Source: Cytospora piceicola
Lineage: Eukaryota; Ascomycota; Sordariomycetes; Diaporthales; Cytosporaceae
Length of the DNA stretch: 64,000 nucleotides
Reading direction: 5' to 3'
Assembly: GCA_023375675.1 (NCBI GenBank)
Contig: JALQBC010000011.1
Span: 620,001 to 684,000, forward strand
Below, in pieces: positions 54,522 to 64,000 of this stretch. Position 1 is the first letter of the stretch. Each line of letters starts with the position of its first letter. The position numbers were made by a program, and so were the translations under genes. A model generated the notes under the pieces. The model ran no database searches and had not been told where the DNA came from. It was given only the letters and a program-made list of their open reading frames with translations.

Positions 54522-57060
54522 GGATCTCGCATGGTGGCTTGAGCTTGTGGACTCTTTGATCTTTGTCTCGGGTCGCTTCGAATTCGGAGATAAAAGCGAA
54601 ACAGGGGGAGGGGTTCAATCCGGCCGAGTATCAGTGGCTTTGCGTATATCAGACAGCCGATGCCAATGCCACTATGTGTAAGGTAATAATTCAGTAAATA
54701 AGTCGAGAAGGGAGAAGCAAGCAATAGGGGCCGGACAGGCCGCTGTGGTTTGTGAGATATGATCAGAAGTGGTGCCCTCAGCTCGTTCCCTACCCGCACG
54801 GGGCGGCCGTGTTCCAGGGAGATGGGAGGACAGTGAAGTGTCTATGTAAGACACATGGACTAGTTCCTGTGGTTCAGACAGAACAGCAAGAGAAACAATG
54901 GTATACATATGGGTAATGGCGGTGGAAAAAGAGTAGACCAAAGGTCCGGGAAATGAGTGTCTCGATATGGCAAGAAGTGTGTAGAAGTAGGAAGCAGGAA
55001 CAACACATTTATTCTCACTCGACTGACACATGATGTGTTTCCTGAAGCGAAAGGATCAGTGTATAGCCCGGGGAAAGGCCGTCCAGGATGGGACAGGGTA
55101 CGGATCTGAAATTTCCAGGGTCCTGGATGAGTCCACCACGATGTCGTTGCATATAGGGTATGAGAGACCAAGCCACCGACCGGATAGGCCGCAGAGGTCC
55201 TCTGCGCCCATCTTCCGACCTGACCTTTGTGAAAGGCCCGAGGTATGCTCTCAGTAGCCTCCGCGAGGGGGTATCGCCTTTAGTGTGTCTTTCTGTTACA
55301 TTGTGACCAGGAAATGGGCGATGTGCATCATGTGGCGATCGACAATCTCAGCACGGGAAGCCATTCAGACGTTGAGAGACATAAATTGCTCGCGGATTCC
55401 ATCAGACGGCCGGAGAACCTTTCGTAGCCGAACTGTCACACAGGTCATCTGGGTATCACAGTGCTTCCATCTCGGCGCAGCTTACTGCGGCCTGTAGAAT
55501 CCTGCACGAGATACCAAAATCGAGATGTGCACAGTCGTATCATCAACGAGCAGTTGCAGCACACTTCGATGCCCAACGGACCACCTCCGTTCCAGACCGG
55601 CGTAGCTAAGGCGAAGCCGGTCCCCGGTGCAGGCGGTTCCAGTCCGATAATGGACGGAGCAGGACGGCTTGGGCTTCACAGACTGCGGACTGGCGAAAAT
55701 GACCGCGCCATCCCGCCACGGATCGTCCGGACAACAATTGGCCGCTGTTAAGCGAACCCGTATTAGTGAGGCAGCAAGCAGCTCCCTCAATAAGACCCTG
55801 GCTGGTTGACGAGCAAACGAGACAGCTGAGCGTGCGGAAGAGTTGTGTGTCTCTGGGGAGGAGCGGTGAGCTCGGGACAGCACCAAGGCTAGTACCTGTT
55901 TACCGCATATGTCTACGTCCTGCGGCTCACGTGGCTGTTGAAAGACAAACAATCAAGACAGACCACAAGCCGAAGATGAGAGCTCCAAGGCTGCGGTGTA
56001 GCGCCGTGGCATTAGAAAAGTAGGCTGAGCGAGGCATATCGCAGCTGACGGTCGGATTTGCTGTAGTATGCAGGGCCGAATGTCGAATCTCTCGTTATTC
56101 TCGGCGAAGGTAGAGAATTGCTTCCCTGTCGGGACAGTTGAAAAGCATCCAGAGCTGTTTATCTTGAAGGGAGGTTGATGACAGGCCTTGCAGCATTCTT
56201 GTGTCTCGCAGCACGAACCGAACCAGACACTGGTCATGATTGGGTCCATTTGACGGCTCAAGCGAGCTTACTCCCTCTTCATCTTTGTAAAAGACACCTG
56301 ATTGCCTGGTCGCGTGCAAGACTGAGACGCGGCCGACAGATCCAAAACCCAGGTCTTGCTTAGTCCACCCAGTTAGCTCCCCTGAGAGAAGCCCTGGAAG
56401 TAAGATACCCGGTCGTACATGTGTTCAGGATGGAAGGGTGATACAATATATTGCTAATGAAGGATTCAATGTTTCCTTCGTGCTGGATGTGCAGCACTGA
56501 ATGAGTCTCAAGTGCTTTGGACGCCACAGCCTCCACGCATGGCCAAGTGATGGGCTCATCTTCCTAGACTCTCGTCAAAATTATCGCAATAAGGCCTAGC
56601 GTGACATGTCTGGGACGGCATGTTACTTTTGGCATTGTCCAGTGCTGTCAAATTCCGCACCCCCTGGGCCGTCCTGCATGCATGTGAACTGCTGGGGCTC
56701 AATACGTACCATTTCCTATACAAACAAGCTAATTTTCCGCCGCAGTACTAAATAACGGCTTGCAGCTGACAGCTCGGGATGCCGTCGGCCTGCCTTGACC
56801 CGACAACCAATATCCAGCTGCAGCTCCTGCATTATCATGCTGCATGTGCACCGGGGAAGAGCATTCCGCAGCTTAAGCATGCCGTGCATGTCTCCATCGG
56901 CGGGTTCAAGCAATCAGAATGGTCCAAGCTGGAACCACCGAGCCTCTACAGTGGTAGTAGCCGGTTCTTCAAACCAATATCTGATGCATCACTTTGACGT
57001 TCGCGTTCCCCTGCCCTTCAGCATAAAGTGGCATTAAACGGCGAGCTCGTAGTGGCCGAT
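54522..57060. other. Intergenic region, nothing recognised
   Basis: About 2.5 kb between the APH-fold gene and TAN1. A minus-strand frame of 156 codons at 55952-55482 has no domain and is overlapped by plus-strand frames of equal quality. Possible remains of small elements, but no terminal repeats could be defined. Confidence 0.4.
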
Positions 57061-58390
57061 TTACGCATCTTGTGCCGTTGATTTGGCCTTGTCGTCACTG
57101 CCCTCATCGCCTTCGGTTGCCACCTCCTTGGCAGTGGTCGACAGTTTGTACAGTTCGGTCAAGTTGTATCTTTTCAACTGCTCCCAATCACCAGGGACAA
57201 CGCTGAAGCCGCAGACCGTCTATAGCCCTTCGTCAAAATTTGCCCGATTAAGTTTCTCAAGAATTTCAACCGTACCTGGTAGATATCAACCAATATGACC
57301 TTGTCGGGGTTTCCAAGGTCCACTCTGTGCTGGGTATCGACGAGATCGGCGATGCGTGTGATTACGTCCGCTCTCTTGAGAGTACTGTGGCTGCGAATGG
57401 ATGGCCGGATTGCGTACTTCGGGGAAAACAAAAGGTCAGCAGGGGACACGAGTTATCTGGACTGAGGAGCTTTACGGTGGCTGGCTTCGTCTTCTCTTCC
57501 ACCTCGTCAACCTGGGCCTCAGACTGGTTGTCTGCACCATCGGAGCCTGCCTCCTTCTTGGGCTCTGTCGACTTGAGCTTGAAATGCTCGGCAAGGACTC
57601 TCTTAGCACCCTCCTCGAGACCACTCTCCGTGGCCTTCACAATGACAGTGACGGGCGTCAATCTGTTGAGGTATCGGGATTTCGCCCCTCCATGGCCGAC
57701 ACTGGCCGCATCCTGGCATATGCGCCTCGAGAATTCGACGGGCTCTATTGGAGCCTTGCATCGCATGAATAGCAGGCACTCCTCCTTGATGCGGACTTCG
57801 GTAAGGACGCGATCCGAGGCTCCCTTGCCCTTGCCCTTGTCCTGAAGGGAACCGACTTCTTTCTGGATGGCAGCCTCGATGTCCTCGTCCTCGTCATCTG
57901 ACTCGTTGGCACCCTCGTCGGACTTGATTCCGTACACCTTCTCTGCATACTGTTTAAGTAGTGAGCCGTTGGATGCATGCTGATAAGATATGTTGGCCAA
58001 CAAACCTCATCGAAGAGAAGCTCCATCTCCCTGGCAGACTTGCCCTTCATGTGCAGGGGACAGGTCACCCAGATACCCATGTCACCAGGCTCAATGTTGT
58101 TGGCCTTGGGCTTCTCTGACCCATTTCCAGCTCCTTTTGGCACCATCCACTTGCCACTGTTGCCCTTCTATTAACCCCAGTCAGCCTCTCTGAATTCGGC
58201 CAATGTTGCATACAACGTCATCACCTCATGGGCGTCAACGTATCAGCGTCGTAACTGGAAAAAGGGCCATTGGTTCAGGCCCATGGAAAATGCTTCCAAC
58301 GTCCTCAGCGTCCCATCTCACCTTCTTCTTCTTGAAGGCAGCCCCTCCTGCGTCATTGCCTGCCTTCCTTTTCGTGGCAGAGTCCGCCAT
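57061..58390 (-). CDS. TAN1: THUMP-domain protein Tan1 (tRNA ac4C12 cofactor)
   Basis: Five exons on the minus strand, 58390-58322, 58167-58006, 57949-57476, 57416-57276 and 57219-57061, give 334 aa. Introns are 154, 56, 59 and 56 nt, GT-AG. Order: basic N-terminus (KRKAGNDAGGAAFKKKK), GNSGKWMVPKGAG, PGDMGIWVTCPLHMKGKSAR, an acidic Asp/Glu loop, the THUMP core (RYLNRLTPVTVIVKATESGL), then YAIRPSIRSHSTLKRADVIT, VDLGNPDKVILVDIYQTVCG and VVPGDWEQLKRYNLTELYKL. Known role: Tan1 binds tRNA-Leu and tRNA-Ser and brings the acetyltransferase Kre33/Nat10 to modify C12. The 5' neighbour region holds telobox-like words. The length fits the family. It is tandem with the ECD gene, both on the minus strand. 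Confidence 0.92.
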
Positions 58391-58854
58391 TGTGTTGATT
58401 TGATACGAAAATCGGATGAGATTGTGAAAATAGCCCGATTGACAAAATGGCCGGCAGCGATGAGTGTGTGAAGTTGGGCACCGTGTAGCTGTAGTCCAAA
58501 GCTTCAGTGTTGAGTTCTTGTTGATGTCTAGGCGCGAAATGGTTTCAAAGTGTGTCTTGAGCTCTGGAGATTTTACTGCTAAATAGGGTTAGGGTCCAGC
58601 ACTTCAATTCACCCTGCCCCCCCCCCCCTAACCCAACGGTGAGTTGTGCGATGCAGCCCAGGGTCTTTATACAAGACAACCTTTCCTCAGGTGGCATTTT
58701 GCTGATCATATTTGTCTCTACACTACTATTACACCACCAAACGCGTTCTGAACCAGCGAACATCGAAGCATATATGAGGTCGGCTCTTCTTTGTGACTGG
58801 TTGTCACTGCCATCTATCATCAATCTCGGCTGATGTCGGATGCAATTCGTTCGC
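58391..58854. promoter_or_regulatory. TAN1 upstream region with telobox-like words
   Basis: 464 bp between the ECD stop and the TAN1 start. It holds TAGGGTTAGGG at 58584-58594 and the inverse CCCTAACCC near 58625-58634 beside a poly-C run. Teloboxes of this type are bound by Tbf1/Teb1-like Myb factors and are frequent before ribosome and RNA-processing genes in fungi; binding here is inferred. Confidence 0.5.
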
Positions 58855-60819
58855 TTATTTGCTATCTTCCTCGTCTTCACTCTCGTCTCGAGGAAGCCGG
58901 ATGCCCATCTCAGCCAGCATTGTGCCAACTGGGCCAACCATACCCGCCTGGCCTTTGAAGCTTTCTAACAAGTTCTTTGCCAGGTTGTAGTCGATGTCTA
59001 CTTCATCGTCCTCGCTCTCATCTTTCTCCATGTCCTCAATCTCGGCCTCTTTCGAAGACCCTGCCGCTTTCTCTTTGCCTTTCTCCTTGCCCTTTATAGC
59101 CTTAGGATTCTTCGGTGTTGGATCCAAGGCCAGGGCTCCATGCTCATTCAGTTCTGCCTCCATCTGCTCCGACAGTTTCTTGATCTCCTCGTCTTCACTG
59201 TTCTCCTCCTCTTCCACCTTGTTCGGCGCCGGCTTCGACATTTTCTCCTTGCCCTTATCTGTGGCTTTAGTGGCGTCAGCTGGTATACCCATCATTTCCC
59301 GCATCATGCGGGCGAATTCCTCCTCGTCGAAGCTGACATCGCGGTCCTCGCTATCGCTGCCGTCCTCCAGATCCGAATCATCTTCCTCGTCATCGTCGTC
59401 TTCATCCATTTCGTCAAACTCGGCACCATCGATGCCAGCCTTGTCATCATTTAGAAAGGCCTCGAAGCGGGAAACAATCTTCCGCAGATCTGCCTGAGCG
59501 TTGGCATCACCAAAGCTTTTCTCCTTGGAGGCACTTCTCTTGCCGTTGAGCTCCTGTTCAAACTCATCGAAATTGATGTCCATCCACGAGTCGTCGTCAT
59601 CGCGAGTAGAATCTTTCCAGCCCACAATCTGGGCGTCGGTAGGAAGTATTGAGTCTCCGTCCTCGGCCAGGTCTTCAAGCAGCAGCGCAACTTCGCGAGC
59701 TGTGCGGTTCTTGCTCTTTGCTGCACCTACGGCCAGCATCTCAAAGCCGCATGTGACCTTCATGCCCAACTCAAGCATGGAGTGTTGCCCTCGCAGATCT
59801 GCACTACTGTCGGCGGATGTGGTTCGTTTCTCCGAAGATGTGAAGATGCCCTGCCATGCCGGAGGGGGCGAAAACACTTGAGACTTGAGCTGGGCGTAAA
59901 GCACTTTTGTGAACTTGACGCTAACGTCAACGAGGTCTTCGGGTAAGAAGATGAGACGTTCTGTAGACGCTGACATCATGGGCTTCATGGCAATGGGATC
60001 TCTAAGATAGAAAGCCTCCACGGCGGGCGCGATAGACTTGGGTATCTCGTGGATGACATACGCTAGTCGTCTTGGGATAGTGACCATGGCGTAGTGTATT
60101 GACTCTTGAATCTGTCCAGGGTACTTCTCCAGACGATAAAATGCCTCGGCCTCAACAAATGTAGAATGTATAAGAGAGTCTGCTGCTGACTGGAGTGTTC
60201 CGATCGCCTCGGGCAGCGTAATATTCTTGGATGAGTTGCCGTCTGTTCTAAGAGGTATGATTCGCAGTTGACCACTGTGTATCCAAGCTCTGTTGGCATC
60301 GTTCTCAGGACTCAGCCATTTGGGCAGAACATTCGCGGCTTCAACCAGAAGAAACTCTCCATCGCTGTCCGAGACCCGCACCCATAGGTCCGGAAACTGC
60401 TTGGTGAGCTCACGGAGAATATAGACAATGAGCCATTCGTCCTCTATCGAGTCACCATGGTCTGTGATGCCGTGGAGATAATGCAAACCTATTATTAATC
60501 GTCAATGAATTTCTGGCTACCCTCAAGGTTTAGGATGGTTTTTTGTTTTGCTTTTGAGATTGCACTCACCTTGATCTGTTTTCGTCTCAAGGCTGAAGCC
60601 GTCTCGCTGCCATATGTAATCCTTGGTGAGTTGGTTTGCAAGCTGGACGGCCGCCTTTCGCACTGCTTCGAGACTCGAGGTAATTTTCTTGGGCTGCAGG
60701 TCGGCCTCGATGACAAACAACATATACTCAACACAGTTTTCGGGCAGGATTCTTTCATATTCCTTGAAGTTGTTGTCCCCGGACTTGGCGTCCTTGTCAA
60801 ATTCCTGTGATTCAGCCAT
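58855..60819 (-). CDS. Ecdysoneless / SGT1 (ECD) family protein
   Basis: Two exons, 60819-60570 and 60488-58855, give 627 aa. The 81-nt intron (GTGAGT donor) is spliced to restore LETKTDQGLHYLHGITDHGD. The N-terminal half has the ECD signatures ENCVEYMLFVIEADLQ, DEWLIVYILRELTKQFPDLW, VRVSDSDGEFLLVEAANVLP and WIHSGQLRIIPL. The middle includes FLPEDLVDVSVKFTKVLYAQ. The C-terminal half is very acidic (Asp/Glu runs) with Lys-rich patches and likely disordered. Known family: Ecd/Sgt1 proteins act in pre-mRNA splicing with Prp8 and in transcription control; this is not the Skp1-binding co-chaperone Sgt1. It is head to head with SMC6. Size fits the family. Confidence 0.85.
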
Positions 60820-61316
60820 CTTCCCCAGGTTGATCGCTGGCGTAGGGGTTCTTAGATCACGGGCCAGTCCCTATCATAGTCGTTGGATCACCTTAGGGCA
60901 AGTCACTCTTTCTAAGCACCTGCAGTCTAAATATTCAGATGGTGTGTCTTGATGTTTATAGATTGCAACACCAACCGAGGAAGTGTGAAGGAGTCTCTGC
61001 TTCAGTGAAACCTTAAACTTATCTGAGCTTAGTAAGCGGTGACCGCGAGAAGTGGACTAATAAAGCTGGATAAAAAACTGTTAAGGAAGACGCTGGTAGG
61101 AGCTAACAACTCGACAATAAATGGCATGTTTGTTCCACTAGTGAGGTACTTAGCTAACAGAAGGTGCGACGGCAACTAACAGCTGTGCGCACTCTCCATT
61201 TCAACGCGCAAACGCGCCGACCTAACGTTGATACGCGGTGCGCGTCTTCCGCCATCCCACCTTGCGACGCCGGACACGCTGCCTTCATTTCGTCCGGTTT
61301 ACCGACGGTATACAAG
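60820..61316. promoter_or_regulatory. Shared upstream region of ECD and SMC6
   Basis: Divergent region of about 500 bp, AT-rich in the middle (about 60940-61140). A CGCGCAAACGCGCC block lies near 61206-61219, close to the SMC6 start; ACGCG is the core of MBF/MCB cell-cycle sites, so a G1/S role is possible but only inferred. Confidence 0.4.
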
Positions 61317-64000
61317 ATGCCGGGCCGCACGATCAACCAACTCGGCAACGCGTCCCGAAAGCGCAGCCGACGCCAGGATGACAGTGACAGCGACGGCGAC
61401 GAGGATGAGGCCGTGGATGTTCAACAGGCAAGTGTTTTTCCAGGGTTGCAAATCGAACACGTGCGTGATGTTATGTTAAACTCGCGATACTCATATTGCC
61501 ATAACCGGGATCACCTCCATTGCTAACACGACGTGTGTAGCAGCAGAAACGTGCCCGTATATCCGACGTAGGCGGGTCCCGCAACCAGACTGCGAAAGCC
61601 AGAACTACGCGCGAAGCTTCTGAGTCGTCTAGTGAAGAAGAGGAGGATGTCCCAATGAAAGAGGCCGATGGCGATGATGGCCCAGCGGCTACACAATACG
61701 AGTTGATGCGAGATGCAGGTTTTAAGCATCTCGAGCATGCCGACGAAGACGATCGACGCGCTACTCAGAGGCTTCAACAAAAGAGCTTGGCTCGCAGAAG
61801 CAACCGCGCTGGAGATCTCAACAAAGCAGCCGAGAATGGCATCCTAGAAAGCATCGAGTGCATCAACTTCATGTGCCATGAACGCCTTAAAGTCGAACTT
61901 GGGCCGCTTCTCAACTTTGTTGTTGGAGAGAACGGCAGCGGCAAGAGTGCTGTTCTCACCGCAATCACCCTTTGTCTGGGCGGCAAAGCAAGCTCCACAA
62001 ACCGTGGCGGTTCCCTGAAGAATTTCATCAAGGAAGGACAGGAGAAGTCACGATTGACTGTCAAGATCAAAAACACAGGACATGATGCATATCAGCATGA
62101 CCTGTACGGTGATTCCATTATCATTGAGCGACACTTCACCAAGAGTGGCGGCAGCGGTTTCTTTGTCAAATCTGAGACAGGCAATAAGGTGTCGACACAT
62201 AAAAGCGAGGTCGACAATATCGTCGAGTACTACTGTCTCCAAGTCGACAACCCTCTGAATATTCTATCCCAGGACAACGCGAGGCAATTCCTCAACCAAG
62301 CCTCAGCCAAACAAAAATACAAATTCTTTCTCCAAGGCGTCCAACTTCAACAGCTTGATGACGATTACCGTGTCATCGAGGAGTATCTGACGTCGAACGA
62401 GCACAAAGAAAGTGACCTGGAAGTCAAGCTGGATGCTGCGCAGAAGAAATATGAGAGAGCGAAGAGGGAGTATGAATTGTACATGCAATCCGAGGAAATG
62501 CGCAAGAAATGTCGGCTGCTATCTCAGAAGGCGATCTGGGCCCAAGTTGTTGAGGCAGAACGCGGTGTCGATCGAAACGAACAACGAATCAATGAGGCCG
62601 ATGGGCAAGTCGCTGAAGCACAACATGTGGTCACGCAGAAGACTCAAGAACTGCAAATCATCGATGATCAGCTCGCACAGGCCGAGGAAGCTTTGAAGGC
62701 CGCCAAAGAAGAGGAGGGAGCCTTACAAGCCAACATGGAGACGGCCGAACAAGAGTACAGAAATGCGCAGAAAGAGCTTTCGACTCTCCAAACGGTGGAA
62801 CGTGATGCACGTTCTCGCGTCACGAGTGCGCTGAAGGATGTGAAGGACTACGAGGAAAAGATTTCCGATGAAGAAAAACGTCTGCAAGATTTGAACGGAG
62901 ACGCACACTCGCGGAAGACTGAAGAATTGGAAGCAGCACAGGCTAAAATCCAAGGCCTTGATCGTGAATCCGAAGAGGCAAACGAGCGAAAGCCAGGCGT
63001 CAAGGAAAAATCGGAGGCTGCAAAAGCAGAGTGGGATACCGTTGCGAAGTTTACCCTACAGAAACAGGATGAAATTGCAACGGCACGTAATAGGGTCAGA
63101 GAACTTGAGCGCGGCCAAGGATCCCTCTACGCTGCATACGAGCCACAAGTCCCGAACCTCCTCAGGATGATCGATGATGACGCCGGGTTTACGCAGAAGC
63201 CTGTTGGGCCCATCGGCGCTCACGTACAGGTTCTGCAGCCAATCTGGTCACCCATATTGGAAAAGACATTCGGTGAAACGCTCAACGGATTCATAGTCAC
63301 GAACAAGCCCGATCAGCAGCGACTTCGTGACATGATGAAGCGCTTCAAAATCGAGAAATGCCCCATCTTCATAAGCAACACGAAGCCAATCGACACTACG
63401 AGATCGGAACCTGACGACAACTTTGTCACGATCATGCGGATCCTCAATATTGCCAACCCCCTAATCCGGTCCCAGTTGATCATCAATCATCGCATTGAGC
63501 AGACCATTCTTGTCGAAGACAAGCGTGACGCTGAGCGCATCATGCTGGACGGCACAGTTCCCCGAAACGTCGCTGCCTGCTTTCACCTCTTCAAAGAGAA
63601 GGGGTTTGGATGGGGTGTGCGCCTAGCTGTTAACGCCAACCGTATTAGTTCTTCCCCTGTTCAACCTCCACATCGGTCTCAGAAGCCTCGTCTTAGGAGT
63701 GATTTGCAGCAAGAGGTCTCACTCCAGCAAGACAAGCTGAGGCACCTTGAAGCGGAGTTGGGGGACTTGCGGAGGCAGCAAAGGAGCCAAGAGCAAATTA
63801 TGGAACGGTGCGGGGAGGAAATGAAGGCGATTGTAAAGACTGCGGGCCACAACAAACAGAGATCGAGAGAGATCCAAGTGGAGATTGACGAAATCCAACG
63901 GGAACTCGACTCGTTCGACGGAGCCGATGGAAGGCTGGAGACTCTCCGAGAAGGTCTCAAGAAGGCTCAAGAAGACTACAATGTCTACGGTGACCAGTAT
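61317..64000 (+). CDS. SMC6: Smc6, core ATPase of the Smc5/6 complex, 5' part
   Basis: Two exons are visible, 61317-61427 and 61541 to the window end, 857 residues so far. The 113-nt intron has a GC donor (CAACAG then GCAAGT), a TGCTAAC branch site and acceptor TAG; only the GC donor keeps the frame. The N-terminus is acidic and disordered. The head begins ESIECINFMCHERLKVELGP; Walker A is GENGSGKSAVLTAI (about 166-179), followed by LCLGGKASSTNRGGSLKNFI and the Smc6 hallmark NPLNILSQDNARQFL. A long coiled coil follows, then the hinge (about 575-720: KPVGPIGAHVQVLQPIWSPI, LNGFIVTNKPDQQRLRDMMK), then the returning coiled coil. Known role: DNA repair and chromosome segregation. Walker B and the signature motif lie beyond the window. 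Confidence 0.95.

Noticed and set aside
55482..55952. Minus-strand frame of 156 codons upstream of TAN1
   Set aside because: Overlapped by plus-strand frames of the same quality; no motif, no conserved start.

Overview
The window is nuclear DNA from a filamentous ascomycete. The evidence is short GT-AG introns (about 50-150 nt) with CTAAC/CTGAC-type branch sites, Pezizomycotina-type orthologues (Msn5, Sec24, a Fus3/Kss1-class MAP kinase, Tan1, Ecdysoneless/Sgt1, Smc6), a Zn2Cys6 regulator and gene-dense GC-rich stretches broken by AT-rich patches. The MAP kinase closely resembles the Pmk1/Fmk1 group, which points to Sordariomycetes. The genus cannot be fixed from the sequence alone.

Layout. 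1-7.1 kb is a compact housekeeping block: SKI3 (3' part), RMI1, VPS51, NIF3 and BOL2, arranged as convergent and head-to-head pairs. 7.1-20.8 kb is an accessory island with no recognisable intact gene. It holds decayed gene fragments (an APH-like phosphotransferase, coiled-coil fragments, a CxxC-rich protein and an O-methyltransferase pseudogene with G-to-A changes at its SAM site). It also holds an orphan ORF bracketed by two related 15-bp minisatellite arrays in inverted orientation, and an AT-rich patch around an intron-bearing tRNA-Ser(UGA). A short Rsa3-domain gene follows at 20.8-21.1 kb.

21-43.4 kb carries widely spaced conserved genes: exportin MSN5, a Zn2Cys6 transcription factor, a small one-TM protein, SEC24 and the MAP kinase. 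44.6-64 kb carries OXR1 (TLD domain), HEM4, ERV1, pyruvate decarboxylase, an APH-fold protein, TAN1, an ECD/SGT1 protein and the 5' part of SMC6.

Functional links. The genes are mostly unrelated housekeeping functions, as is usual in fungi. Some themes recur: mRNA and tRNA metabolism (SKI3, TAN1, tRNA-Ser, ECD), genome stability (RMI1, SMC6), membrane traffic and nuclear transport (VPS51, SEC24, MSN5), and iron/heme/mitochondrial redox (BOL2, HEM4 head to head with ERV1, OXR1). Three of about 27 inferred introns look like GC-AG introns. The most unusual structure is the inverted-minisatellite segment at 12.2-15.1 kb. It resembles a foldback-type element in layout, but nothing in it identifies a transposase.
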